Origin: an uncultured Dehalococcoidia bacterium
GTDB lineage: Bacteria; Chloroflexota; Dehalococcoidia; Lucifugimonadales; UBA1127
DNA: 64,000 nt
Assembly: GCA_951812285.1 (NCBI GenBank)
Contig: OX638292.1
Location: 2,007,001 to 2,071,000 of the forward strand
Direction of reading: 5' to 3'
Below the pieces are notes generated by a model. That model did no database searches, was not told where the DNA came from, and was given only the letters and a program-made list of their open reading frames with translations. A program made the translations under genes and the position numbers. This document shows, one piece after another, positions 41,977 through 50,570 of this stretch (position 1 is the stretch's first letter; every line of letters begins with the position of its first letter).

Positions 41977-42742
41977 TGGGAAGCGGTCCTTTGCCGGCCG
42001 TTCAGCATAAGGGACTCTCACTGGTCGATGCCTGGGATACCGTGGCACTCCAAACGTGCGTTGTTGTGAGATGTGGCTGAGCTTCGGCCATTCCAATGCA
42101 ATCGAGTCCCGTGGCTTCATGACTTTCTGATTGCAAACGTGGTTCCACGACATTGAAAGCAGAGGAACCATCGACGCGTACTGCCTGGTCAGTCCTACAG
42201 TAGGGACAATCATTCGTCCTCCTAGAGTCCTTCGTTAGGGATCATATCTTTGACTACCCGTCCTCATGACACTCCGAGCATCGGCCATGATCGAGGGCAA
42301 GCGTATGGCTTGAGCGCAGACGCTTGATCTTTCGCCATTGGACCCTCATCGAGAATTCAAGTACGCGGCCGCCTGCAATGGCGGGGGCCGGGCTGCTCCC
42401 GGTGCTGAGCGCGTACAGCAGCGGGTGGCTAGGTACAGTCTGCGGGTGAACTGACGGCGTCTGCAGGCCTCTGGCACCGCCTCGCACTCCCTTTCCCGCC
42501 GGCCCAAGAGGACCGATCTTGCCCTCCTGGCTCGGACGGGGCCGTACCGTCTGCAATCCTCGTGTAATGCGAATCACCCGTTATTATTCGCATATTCATA
42601 CAAAAATAGCTACAGCTTATATGTAGGTCATAGATATCGTCCGATACCATCGTGTAGTGGTGTACGCCCCTGGACATCCCACCGGCAACATTGCCAGGCC
42701 GCCCTTCAGCTGTGTCGGGGCGCTGTTTGGAAGGAGGCAGTC
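41977..42742. other. Non-coding region with an AT-rich palindromic segment
   Basis: About 770 nt. Most has no supported frame. At 42569-42591 lies the inverted repeat GCGAAT...ATTCGC around ATCACCCGTTATT, in an AT-rich block of roughly 100 nt (42560-42660) just upstream of the small-protein/peptidase genes; the same 13-nt core recurs at 47953 before the sensor kinase. I treat it as a regulatory region. Confidence 0.45.
42569..42591 (+). promoter_or_regulatory. Palindrome with core ATCACCCGTTATT
   Basis: Arms GCGAAT and ATTCGC are 6-bp exact inverted repeats with 11 nt between. The core at 42573-42585 differs by one base from ATCACCCGCTATT at 47953-47965, in the same orientation and also in an AT-rich stretch upstream of a plus-strand gene. 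Confidence 0.4.
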
Positions 42743-42934
42743 ATGGGCAGGGTAGGCGCCTTTCACGACGGTCGGCTGTCTGGCTTTCATCACCGGACTT
42801 CGGAGTGTCCTGTCGGCCAGTTGATCCCTCGAGACCGGCGGCTTCTCGGGACCGGCGGCAAGCCACTGTGCGAGGAGTGCCGCACCCTACTGACCGTGCA
42901 AGAGCAGACACTGGGCACTGGAGGGACCGAGTGA
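42743..42934 (+). CDS. Small Cys-containing protein (zinc-ribbon-like)
   Basis: A 63-aa protein with one Cys near residue 22 (SECPVG) and a CEEC pair (residues 44-47, PLCEECRTLL), which could bind a metal. It has no signal peptide. The start is marked by AAGGAGG seven bases upstream, the best ribosome site in this stretch. Its TGA overlaps the GTG of the next frame (GTGA), suggesting a small operon that leads to the S26 peptidase gene. I do not recognise a family. Confidence 0.5.
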   Translation: MGRVGAFHDGRLSGFHHRTSECPVGQLIPRDRRLLGTGGKPLCEECRTLLTVQEQTLGTGGTE

Positions 42935-43203
42935 CAGGACTGCCAACCATGGTCGACGTGGGAGTACTCGCAGTGTTCGGCCTTGATGGCCTAGCGATTA
43001 CCCATTCCAGGACGGAACACGTGGTGGTCGTCGGCGCGGCGCTGGCGCTGGTGGCGGCCCCGCCAGCGTTTCCTCCAGCCGGGTTTGTGAACAGCGCTGT
43101 CGACCGGCGCAGCTCTAGCTGTCAATGGTGGCGCCGTCGTGCGCTCAGCTACGCAGCCGGAGCGACTGGAGGCGCCCCGGGCGGCGATGGCTGGCCCGGA
43201 TAA
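42931..43203 (+). CDS. Short hypothetical protein between small Cys protein and S26 peptidase
   Basis: A 90-aa frame that starts with GTG overlapping the previous stop (GTGA) and ends 3 nt before the signal-peptidase gene. One possible membrane segment (VVVVGAALALVAAPPAF) follows a short hydrophobic start. The rest is Arg/Gly-rich with two Cys. Coupling on both sides favours real expression; sequence alone is unconvincing. Confidence 0.35.
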   Translation: MTGLPTMVDVGVLAVFGLDGLAITHSRTEHVVVVGAALALVAAPPAFPPAGFVNSAVDRRSSSCQWWRRRALSYAAGATGGAPGGDGWPG

Positions 43204-43206
43204 CCG

Positions 43207-44520
43207 ATGCCACGTCGTTGGGTGCGCCTTGAGCAGCCTTCCGAGGCGGCCTGCATGCGCGAAGGGGGTTCTGTCGTGACGCGAGTGGTGCACTCACCGG
43301 TCCTTGGGTGGGTGCTGCTATTTGCCGTGATGGCCGCGTTCGTTGTCACGGCCGTGTTGCTCAGCCGGGAGTTGCGCTCAGCCCAGGCGGACCTCCTGGA
43401 GTCTGAGGCATCCCTTGGTGTCGCACGGCAAAGGTTGGCGGCGACGACCACGGCGTTCCAGACCCTCCAGGGGGCGCACGTCCAGACTTCCAGAAACCTC
43501 ATCAACGAGCGTGGTACGCGCAACCAGCTGCAGACGGACAAGAACATCCTGCTACAGGACAAGGCCAACCTCACAATGACCCTTGCTACGGCGCGCGCAG
43601 CAGGCGCAGCTGTCTCTGGCCGCTTGGAAGAAGCCATCGCCGCACAAGAAGGGCTTCACATAGAGCTGACCGCCGCAAACGCAGCGATTGGGTCCTTGTC
43701 GCTGGCGAAGCAGGAGGCAGAAAGCGAGCTGGACGACCTGACCCTGGCCCACACCACGCTCACGGCTGAGCACCACGGGTTGGGGGTCGCCCACGAGGCC
43801 CTGCAGGGCCAGTACACCGTCCTCAGCGCCGAGTATGACCAGTGGAATCGGGAGTTCGGCGCCATTGTGGATTTGCAGGACAGGGCCAATGGCTTGCGCA
43901 CCGACATCTTGCAGATGGAGGAGCGCCGCCGGGCGCTCATCCTCTCGCGGGGCAGCGAATTTGTGACCGGCTTCACCTGCACGGGGAGTATGGAGCCCAA
44001 ACTGACCTGCCTGGACACGGCGACTTGGGTGCGCGACGTCGCCCCCGCCGACATCATCGTGGGCGCCACCATCGACGTGTACCATCCCGATTGCGGTGGC
44101 GACTGGCCCGACGGCGTCCTGTGGGTGGCGCACCGGGTGATCGACATCAAGGGTCAAGACGATGACCAGCGCTATTGGCTCAAGGGCGACAACAACGAGC
44201 ACCCCGACGGCTGCTGGGTGCCCCATGCGGCAGTCCGGGGCTACATCATCGCCCTCCACAAGAACACCCGGCCGGCGAATGCCGTGCTGCGCAACAACGT
44301 CAATGCGTCATGGGAGGCGTACAAGGCCGCGAGGCACACGTACGCCAAGCTGCGGGCGGCTGAGGGGTGCCCCGTGACGGGCACCTGTTACGTCTTGGAC
44401 CACTCCCCCCTGTGGGGGGCCTGGCACGCCCTGCAACGGGCTTGGACGCTGTACGACTGTTGGAGGACCAACGCATTGGAGTCCGAATACCCCGGCCACA
44501 TCCCCCACCAATGCCCGTAG
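43207..44520 (+). CDS. Membrane-anchored coiled-coil protein with S26 signal peptidase domain
   Basis: A 437-aa protein. One membrane span (LGWVLLFAVMAAFVVTAVLL, about 33-55), then a long heptad-rich coiled coil (about 56-240) and a signal-peptidase-like domain. The nucleophile is Ser261 in TGSMEPKL, His309 in AHRVIDI and Asp328 in KGDNN fit the Ser-His-Asp arrangement of archaeal/eukaryotic-type (SipW-like) S26 peptidases, which lack the bacterial Lys. About 90 residues with six Cys follow. Ordinary type I peptidases have no coiled coil. The start could instead be ATG 43255 or GTG 43276, right before the span. Small frames upstream look coupled. Confidence 0.82.
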   Translation: MPRRWVRLEQPSEAACMREGGSVVTRVVHSPVLGWVLLFAVMAAFVVTAVLLSRELRSAQADLLESEASLGVARQRLAATTTAFQTLQGAHVQTSRNLINERGTRNQLQTDKNILLQDKANLTMTLATARAAGAAVSGRLEEAIAAQEGLHIELTAANAAIGSLSLAKQEAESELDDLTLAHTTLTAEHHGLGVAHEALQGQYTVLSAEYDQWNREFGAIVDLQDRANGLRTDILQMEERRRALILSRGSEFVTGFTCTGSMEPKLTCLDTATWVRDVAPADIIVGATIDVYHPDCGGDWPDGVLWVAHRVIDIKGQDDDQRYWLKGDNNEHPDGCWVPHAAVRGYIIALHKNTRPANAVLRNNVNASWEAYKAARHTYAKLRAAEGCPVTGTCYVLDHSPLWGAWHALQRAWTLYDCWRTNALESEYPGHIPHQCP

Positions 44521-44712
44521 TAAACGAACACTGCACTCCAGTTCCGGCGTGAAGGTGGCGCCAGCGATTTGACTTGCAGAAGGGCGAGCTGGGCGACGAG
44601 TGTTGATTGCCATGGTGGAGGGAGCCTGGTCACAGTATGTGGTTAGGCACCCTCGACGCCCACCCCGGGACCGGGACAACGATCCACCGCCGCACCTCAC
44701 CGCACATCGACT

Positions 44713-44799
44713 CTAGCGCCACCGTCGGGCGTGGGCCACTAGCACTATCGCCAGAACAAGGGCCAGGACAATGATCAGGACCTGCACGACTGGCGTCAT
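44713..44799 (-). CDS. Tiny single-span membrane peptide A
   Basis: 28 codons: after MTPVVQ comes an uninterrupted hydrophobic stretch (VLIIVLALVLAIVLVA) and a basic end (HARRWR), the layout of a small bitopic membrane peptide with positive-inside C-terminus. GGTGGAG is 2 nt before the ATG, and the ATG overlaps the TGA of the preceding minus-strand frame (ATGA). No homologue known to me. Confidence 0.35.
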   Translation of the reverse strand: MTPVVQVLIIVLALVLAIVLVAHARRWR

Positions 44800-45065
44800 C
44801 GCTCCACCGCCCCTTGTGTCGGTTTGTCCGCCGTCGGCCGCAACCGGGAAGTTCCCCGAATACGAGGGCCCGGAGGTGACAGACTGCCAAGGCCGCCTCC
44901 CCTCTTGCCGGAGCCTTCCGTGTTAGCAGGGCCAGAGCCCCGTCCTGTTCGTTCGTGGTCTCCCGCCGAGCCCATTGGTTGGCTCCTGTCTGCGCATTTC
45001 GATCTTGGTCCACACTGCACTGGCCCCATTCGCATCACGGTGACGCCAGCCGCATGGCGCATCAT
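44796..45065 (-). CDS. Hypothetical 89-aa frame coupled to peptide A
   Basis: Gly/Arg/Pro-rich frame starting with tandem ATGs 8 nt after the stop of peptide B and ending in the ATGA overlap with peptide A. No domain is recognisable; only the neat spacing supports it. Confidence 0.2.
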   Translation of the reverse strand: MMRHAAGVTVMRMGPVQCGPRSKCADRSQPMGSAGDHERTGRGSGPANTEGSGKRGGGLGSLSPPGPRIRGTSRLRPTADKPTQGAVER

Positions 45066-45073
45066 CCGGGCCA

Positions 45074-45169
45074 CTACGGTCCCTCGCGCCAGAGCAGCGC
45101 CACAGCCAGAATGCCGAAGACGACCGCCACTCCGACGGCCACCCGCGCCAGAAGCCAGCCCACTACCAC
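45074..45169 (-). CDS. Tiny single-span membrane peptide B
   Basis: Up to 31 codons (GTG 45169, or GTG 45163 which is better placed after AGGTGAGG). The span reads VAVGVAVVFGILAVALL, followed by WREGP. It aligns with peptide C (VFVGVVFGILSAALL, then RRERP), two kilobases away on the same strand, so the two seem related. Confidence 0.4.
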   Translation of the reverse strand: MVVGWLLARVAVGVAVVFGILAVALLWREGP

Positions 45170-45268
45170 ACCTCACCTGATCTGTTCCGTCTGTGCCCGC
45201 CCAATGTCTCCTACGCCGAGTGCCACTTCCGTGGGCGATGGGCGCCACCCCCCAGAGGAGTGCACACC

Positions 45269-45679
45269 TCAAGCCGGTTCCAATCCGCACAGGCCCATGC
45301 ATGACGGCCGGCGTTCCGCCCCTTGACGGAATTCCCGCACGACTGGCAGAGGCAACGCACAACTCACTCCTCGCTGCCGGGAGAAGTGGACTCTCAGTTC
45401 GACATCACGACCAAGGCGAAGATGCCCACCCAAGCCACGGCTCATCGCGCTGCTTGCACGGCGTCCCGCCCGAAAACCAACCGCCGGTCCCACCAGCGGA
45501 GCAAGCTGGGGTCCTTGCGCCAGAACTTCAGCCAGCACCAGGGACGTCAGGTCCATCACGAGCAGGTCCGTGACCCTGCCGCCGACCCCGGCAGTGGACT
45601 CCACGACCGCCCACGTGCCGAGCGCTGCTGCGGCCGAGATCAGCCCCCTGGCGACCGCCAACAGGGTCCAGTGTTCCAT
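45269..45679 (-). CDS. Hypothetical protein with hydrophobic N-terminal half
   Basis: A 136-aa frame starting MEHWTLLAVARGLISAAAALGTWAVV with a second hydrophobic patch (DLTSLVLAEVLAQGP) and a basic second half. AGGGGATG precedes the ATG. It lies on the same strand upstream of peptide B. I see no family; the C-terminal half is not protein-like, so the true end may differ. Confidence 0.3.
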   Translation of the reverse strand: MEHWTLLAVARGLISAAAALGTWAVVESTAGVGGRVTDLLVMDLTSLVLAEVLAQGPQLAPLVGPAVGFRAGRRASSAMSRGLGGHLRLGRDVELRVHFSRQRGVSCALPLPVVREFRQGAERRPSCMGLCGLEPA

Positions 45680-46203
45680 CATCCCCTGAAACAAGTCGTG
45701 CCCCATCCGCGACGCTGCGGCACGACGACTCCCGGATTGGTCGTCACGTGCGTGGTTCTCTGAGACGGCGTACCAGCGGCATGGGACGCCGCCGCGCTTT
45801 AGACCCGCACGGATGCACATGTGGTCCCCGGCAACGCCTACCACTCCTCGCTCCAAGCGGCACCAAGCGCCGACAGCAATGAGAGGGGCGCCTGGTGCCC
45901 TTTCCGTTCCAGGTTCGTGCCCACGTCGTGCCCAGGGCGGGGGAGATCCACAACCCGGATCCGCGGGACCTCGGGCACGCATCCGGCTCGATGCCCGCCT
46001 TAAGGAGCGCACTCTGCAGCGCCTTTCTCTCCCTTCCTCCGATTACCCCCCCGAGACTTGTGTGGAGAAGGCCATCGCCATCCAACCATCCATGCCCAAG
46101 TTCATCCTTGCCACTCTCCCCATTTGGCACACCGTGGAGACTCCCATAGCATCCCCGCATACGAGCTCCCTCGTGTCTTGCTGACGATCCTAGTCCTCTC
46201 TCC

Positions 46204-46455
46204 TTAAGGCTCGGGAACCGGCGGCCGCGCGCAACCGCCTGCCCAGTCCGCCGGCGGGTAGCGATACCAAGGGTCCCGCTCAATGCCTTCGCGGGGCATG
46301 CCCCGGGTGCGGATCACAAAGCGCTTGGTGAATTCGATCAGGTCGTCCAGGGGGTCGGCCAGCAACTCATCGCATTGCTGGCACCGAAACACTTCGAAGA
46401 CGCGGCCGCGCCGACCGCGAATGACGCCGCCAGACACCCAATCATGGGCATACAT
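46204..46455 (-). CDS. Small C-x2-C protein
   Basis: An 83-aa frame: FEVFRCQQCDELLADPLDDLIEF contains a CxxC that could be half of a zinc ribbon; an amphipathic region and WYRYPPADWAGGC follow. The ATG has GGAGGGAGC upstream. The residue mix looks like a genuine soluble protein, unlike neighbouring frames, but I cannot name a family. It is orphaned in the gene-poor region. Confidence 0.5.
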   Translation of the reverse strand: MYAHDWVSGGVIRGRRGRVFEVFRCQQCDELLADPLDDLIEFTKRFVIRTRGMPREGIERDPWYRYPPADWAGGCARPPVPEP

Positions 46456-46663
46456 GGCCGCTCCCTCCACAATCGCAGGTACTCTCATTTGCGGAACACA
46501 TTCGCGATGAATCGGGCCGTCGGCGGTGGTCGGCGAAGCTCCCGTTCCACATTCGCCAGATTGCGCCCAGGCGCGGGTACGGCCACTGCCCCTTGTGCGT
46601 TGCTCCCAGGACAGCCTCCGTCGTCTCCCGAAGGGCGGTTTCCCACATTTGAGGTAGACCGTT

Positions 46664-47035
46664 TCAGAAGCAAGTGGTTGGACATGTTGGCATTTCGCAA
46701 TCTGGCCCGGCCCACCGGAAACGTGGCAGCGTATGACTTGGCGACTGCCTCTCGAAGGGCGTTCCGACTAACGAGAATCTCCTGCACATCCCCATGGGGT
46801 TGGGGTTGAACCGTGCGCCTCCGGACCGCGCCTTGGATTCGGTCTCGGCGGCCTTGCAGGCACCCTCCATGCCCTCAGCAACGCCGTGGGTGATCGCCGG
46901 TCTTGCGGCAACAGATCCAGCAACCGCGGCAAACTCGCCCCTGTTGGCGTAGGCTCCGGCTTTCCATAAGGCTGCGGCCGCGAGGGCCGGCGGGTGCTCG
47001 ACGGCGAGGACCTTCAGGATCGACGGCGCGTTCAA
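46664..47035 (-). CDS. Hypothetical frame coupled to peptide C
   Basis: Starts with TTG overlapping peptide C's stop (TTGA). The first 75 residues (ILKVLAVEHPPALAAAALWKAGAY, GEFAAVAGSVAARPAITHGVAEGMEGACKAA) look like a genuine helical protein. After about residue 80 the frame becomes Arg/Pro/Cys-rich, while another frame (46485-46787) takes over with EILVSRNALREAVAKSYAATFP, so a frameshift is possible. Confidence 0.3.
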   Translation of the reverse strand: MNAPSILKVLAVEHPPALAAAALWKAGAYANRGEFAAVAGSVAARPAITHGVAEGMEGACKAAETESKARSGGARFNPNPMGMCRRFSLVGTPFERQSPSHTLPRFRWAGPDCEMPTCPTTCF

Positions 47036-47115
47036 GGGCGCTCGCGCCGAAGGAGCGCCGCGGACAGAATCCCAAACACGACGCCTACGAACACTCGCAC
47101 CGGCAGCCCCAACAT
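47032..47115 (-). CDS. Tiny single-span membrane peptide C
   Basis: 27 codons: MLGLPVR, then span VFVGVVFGILSAALL and basic RRERP. AGAGGTG stands 2 nt before the ATG and only 9 nt separate it from the stop of peptide D. Its stop overlaps the TTG of the following frame. Resembles peptide B. Confidence 0.42.
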   Translation of the reverse strand: MLGLPVRVFVGVVFGILSAALLRRERP

Positions 47116-47124
47116 GGCACCTCT

Positions 47125-47226
47125 TCACCGCCCGAGGCAGTTGGCCGCCAAGGCCAAGAAAACTACCAGAGTGAAGAGGCCGCCATCGTCGCTGAAAGCC
47201 GGGATACTGGACCGCGCCCCGGCCAT
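47125..47226 (-). CDS. Tiny single-span membrane peptide D
   Basis: 33 codons: a polar start (MAGARSSIPAFSDDGG) and a span LFTLVVFLALAANCLG with a final Arg. First of a closely spaced D-C chain. The ribosome site is weak. Confidence 0.35.
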   Translation of the reverse strand: MAGARSSIPAFSDDGGLFTLVVFLALAANCLGR

Positions 47227-47952
47227 AGGCCAAATCGCGGTCCCACCATCGGGGCAGTTCGGTGTCCTTCCGCAAGGACATGTCACCTCCCCGGCCATAG
47301 GGCCGTACCAGAGGCGACGCCGGGGTACTCCCTGAACCCCGACGCCGCCCCTGTAGGCAGTTTCACGTCATACCCAGGACGCGGTCGAGTCGACGCTATG
47401 GCGCAGACCCTGCGATACCCCCGCGACCGCGTGCAACACCTCTGCCACGGACACGTTGCCGCCCGTCAGTGTCCAAGTCGCTCAGAATCCACTAATTGGC
47501 TAGAGCAATCCAGCCCGCCTCCAGCCCCCACTTGCCCGTCATGTCTTCCAGCTACGAGACTCCCTCAATGGCCGATCTTGGCCCCTCGGGGTAAAGCGCC
47601 GTGTCTCGGCCCCTGAGTTTGGGACTTGGATGCATCTTCGGCCCCTTTCGCTCCGCCCTACGGCGGCCTGTGCGCACAGAAACTGGGGATTGTCGTCACG
47701 GGTTTCCGGCGGCGTCAGGAGGGGGAATGGGGCAGCGGGCACGACCGCCCGTAGGGTACGCGCTGTTACCGTTAGCTTCGGCTCGGAACGTTACAATGGC
47801 TCCCCGCCTCAGCAGCAGCCAGCCCCTTGGAATGCCACGTACTCCGGCAGTCACTCCTTCCTTCCGTGCATGGGACCGATGCAGACGTCTCGTCCTGATT
47901 CGGGCGCGGAGAGACTGCCAAGACAATACCGCCCAACGTCTATGAAATACGT

Positions 47953-47965
47953 ATCACCCGCTATT
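47953..47965 (+). promoter_or_regulatory. Second copy of the ATCACCCGYTATT motif
   Basis: ATCACCCGCTATT, one base different from the copy at 42573-42585, 93 nt before the sensor-kinase start, in an AT-rich stretch. Nearby ATACG (47948) and CGTAT (47983) are inverted repeats. Possibly an operator shared by both loci. Confidence 0.35.
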
Positions 47966-48057
47966 TCTTTTGTATGAGGCTTCGTATAAGCTTGCATGGT
48001 TCCTATAGGACGGGCCGAGCGAACTCACGTTTGTGCCCAAGGCCAAAGGAGGAAGAA

Positions 48058-50439
48058 GTGGCCCACCCAGCCGAGCGAGACCGTGAGTTCGCGGCGCTTC
48101 AGGAACGTCTGTCGCGCCTGAGCGAGGCCAGCCTGCGCATCAATGAGAGCCTCGACTTGGACACGGTGCTCCAGGGGGTCCTCGACGCCGCCCGCTCCCT
48201 GACCGCCGCCCACTACGGGGTGATGACCCTCTTCGACGACGCGGGCGGGGTGGAGGACTTCCTCTCCTCCGGGATGACCGCGCCGGAGGCCGAGCAGCTG
48301 TGGCGAACCCCGGACGGACGGGTGATCTTCGAGTCTCTGTCCAGCACTTCGAAACCCCTGCGGGTTCCCGACCTCCTAGCGTACGTCCGGACCCTGGGCT
48401 TCACCGGTTTCCGCACCCCCCTGCCTGTGGAAGTCCTGCGTTTCATGGGGGTGCCCATGTTTCATCGGGGAGTCCGGGTGGGCCACGTCTTCATGGGCTA
48501 CAAGGACGGGGGCGGGGAGTTTACCCGGGCCGACGAGGAGACTCTGGTGATGTTCGCCTCTCAGGCGGCGCTGGTCATCGCCAACGCCCGCACCCACCGG
48601 GAGGAGCGGCGGGCCAGGGCCGATCTGGAGACGCTGGTGAACACCTCACCGGTGGGCGTCGTGGTCTTCGACGCCCGGACGGGAGCGCCCGTGTCCTTGA
48701 ACCGGGAGGCCCGGAGAATTGTGGACAGCCTGCGGGATCCCGGCCAGTCGCCGGAGGACCTTCTCGAGGTCGTGGCCTTTCGGCGGGCCGACGGGCGGGA
48801 GGTCTCGCTGCGCGAATTCCAGATGGCAGAGCTGCTCAGCGCGGGGGAGACCGTGCGGGCCGAGGAGATCGTCCTCGGCGTCCCCGATGGGCGCAGCGTC
48901 ACGACTCTGATCAACGCCACCCCAATCCACGGGGAGGAGGACGTACTGACGTCCTTCGTCGTCACCCTGCAGGACATGACGCCCTTGGAGGAGCAGGAAC
49001 GGCTGCGGGCCGAGTTCCTGGCCATGGTAAGCCACGAACTCCGGACGCCCCTCACCTCCATCAAGGGCTCGATCACCACGCTCCTTGAGGCGGCTGGCGA
49101 GCTGGACCCCGCGGAGATGACCCAGTTCTTTCATATCATCCGCGACCAGGCCGACATGATGCGGTTCCTCATAGGCGACCTGTTGGACGTGACCCGCATC
49201 GAAACGGGGGCCCTCTCGGTGGACCCTGAGCCCTCGGGGGTGCCGGCGCTGGTGGAGGAGGCCGGGAGCAAGTTCCCCGCCGGCGGCGCCGGTAACCCCC
49301 TGACAGTGCAACTGGCGCCGGACCTGCCCCTGGTGCTGGCCGACCGGAGGCGCATCGTCCAAGTGCTCGGCAATCTGCTCTCCAACGCCGCCAGGCACTC
49401 CCCGGAAGAGTCGCCGATCCAGGTGACGGCCGAGCGGGGCGGCGTGAACGTAGCCGTCTCCATCACAGACCAGGGCCGGGGCATTCCGCCGGACCTGTTG
49501 CCGGGACTGTTCCGCAAGTTCTCGCGTGCATCCGGTGTCGACGGGTCGGGCCTGGGGCTCGCCATCTGTAAGGGTATTGTTGAGGCCCACGGGGGACGCA
49601 TCTGGGCTGAGAGCGACGGACCGGGCCTGGGGGCGCGCTTCACCTTCACGCTGCCGGCGGTGGAGGCCGCCACCCCCGCATTGGCCCCTGCGCCTGCCTC
49701 CCCGCAATCCCGTCCGGCAGGCTGGGGCAAGGTCCGCATCCTGGCCGTGGACGACGATCCACAGACGCTGAGATATGTCCGAAACGTCCTCACTAGGGCG
49801 GGCTACGTGCCCATCGTTACCGGCGACCCTGCCGATGTGCCCCGTCTCTTGACGGAGAACAGGCCCCACCTGGCGCTGCTGGACATGGCTCTGCCGGGAA
49901 GTGACGGCGTAGCGCTGATGAATGACATCCTGAAGGCGGTGGACGTGCCGGTAATCTTCCTATCGGCGTACGGCCAGGACGAGAATGTCGCCAGGGCCTT
50001 GGACATGGGGGCGGCCGACTACGTGGTCAAGCCCTTCTCGCCGACGGAGCTGGCGGCCAGGATTCGGGCGGCCCTCAGAAAGCGGCTGGAGCCCTTCCAG
50101 GACGAGCCATCCGTACCCTTCGCCGCCGGAAGGCTGGCTATCGAGTACGCGGAGCGCCGGGTGACGGTTGCCGGGGAGCTGGTGGACCTCACCCCCACTG
50201 AGTACGCGGTCCTCTACGAACTGGCCGTCCATGCCCCGCGGGTGCTTACCCACCGGGTGCTGCTCTGGCGGGTTTGGGGACCGGAGCGGGTTGGCGAACC
50301 CTGGCTGGTCCGGGACGTGGTGAAGCGGCTCCGCCGCAAGCTTGGGGACGACGCGACTAGCCCCTCCTACATCCTCACCGAGCCCCGCGTCGGCTATCGG
50401 TTGACCACGGGCAGGACACCGCAGACGGCAGTTGGCTAG
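48058..50439 (+). CDS. One-polypeptide two-component regulator: GAF-PAS-histidine kinase-receiver-winged helix
   Basis: A 793-aa soluble protein without membrane spans. Order: GAF (about 20-180), PAS (about 185-300), HisKA with phospho-acceptor His326 (MVSHELRTPLTS), HATPase with NLLSNAARHS, DQGRGIPP and GSGLGLAICKGIVEAHGG, receiver with VDDD and Asp609 (LLDMALPGSDG), and an OmpR-type winged helix (LTPTEYAVLYELA...LRRKLG...GYRL). Thus sensing, phospho-relay and DNA binding are in one chain, whereas ordinary hybrids lack the DNA-binding part. The GTG start follows AAAGGAGGAAGAA; the frame upstream is not family-like. A broken copy of its first half is at 62597-63822. Target genes are unknown. 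Confidence 0.93.
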   Translation: MAHPAERDREFAALQERLSRLSEASLRINESLDLDTVLQGVLDAARSLTAAHYGVMTLFDDAGGVEDFLSSGMTAPEAEQLWRTPDGRVIFESLSSTSKPLRVPDLLAYVRTLGFTGFRTPLPVEVLRFMGVPMFHRGVRVGHVFMGYKDGGGEFTRADEETLVMFASQAALVIANARTHREERRARADLETLVNTSPVGVVVFDARTGAPVSLNREARRIVDSLRDPGQSPEDLLEVVAFRRADGREVSLREFQMAELLSAGETVRAEEIVLGVPDGRSVTTLINATPIHGEEDVLTSFVVTLQDMTPLEEQERLRAEFLAMVSHELRTPLTSIKGSITTLLEAAGELDPAEMTQFFHIIRDQADMMRFLIGDLLDVTRIETGALSVDPEPSGVPALVEEAGSKFPAGGAGNPLTVQLAPDLPLVLADRRRIVQVLGNLLSNAARHSPEESPIQVTAERGGVNVAVSITDQGRGIPPDLLPGLFRKFSRASGVDGSGLGLAICKGIVEAHGGRIWAESDGPGLGARFTFTLPAVEAATPALAPAPASPQSRPAGWGKVRILAVDDDPQTLRYVRNVLTRAGYVPIVTGDPADVPRLLTENRPHLALLDMALPGSDGVALMNDILKAVDVPVIFLSAYGQDENVARALDMGAADYVVKPFSPTELAARIRAALRKRLEPFQDEPSVPFAAGRLAIEYAERRVTVAGELVDLTPTEYAVLYELAVHAPRVLTHRVLLWRVWGPERVGEPWLVRDVVKRLRRKLGDDATSPSYILTEPRVGYRLTTGRTPQTAVG

Positions 50440-50570
50440 CTGGGGCCTCGTCCCTTCGCCCAGGCTTGACTGCACCGTGGTCGGGACTATGCCCGCCCTC
50501 CCGGCCCAGTCGGATCGAGCCTATCAAGGGCGGTGAGCGGCGAGCAGCAACGCGAAGGGGTCCCAACGGC

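Larger units (their letters stand above)
44521..48057. other. Gene-poor accessory region with short frames
   Basis: About 3.5 kb without a long family-like gene on either strand. What can be supported weakly is listed separately: short minus-strand frames with single membrane spans and a C-x2-C protein at 46204-46455. The rest holds no RNA gene, repeat or mobile-element sequence I could recognise. It ends in an AT-rich block (47930-48000) before the sensor kinase. Confidence 0.5.
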
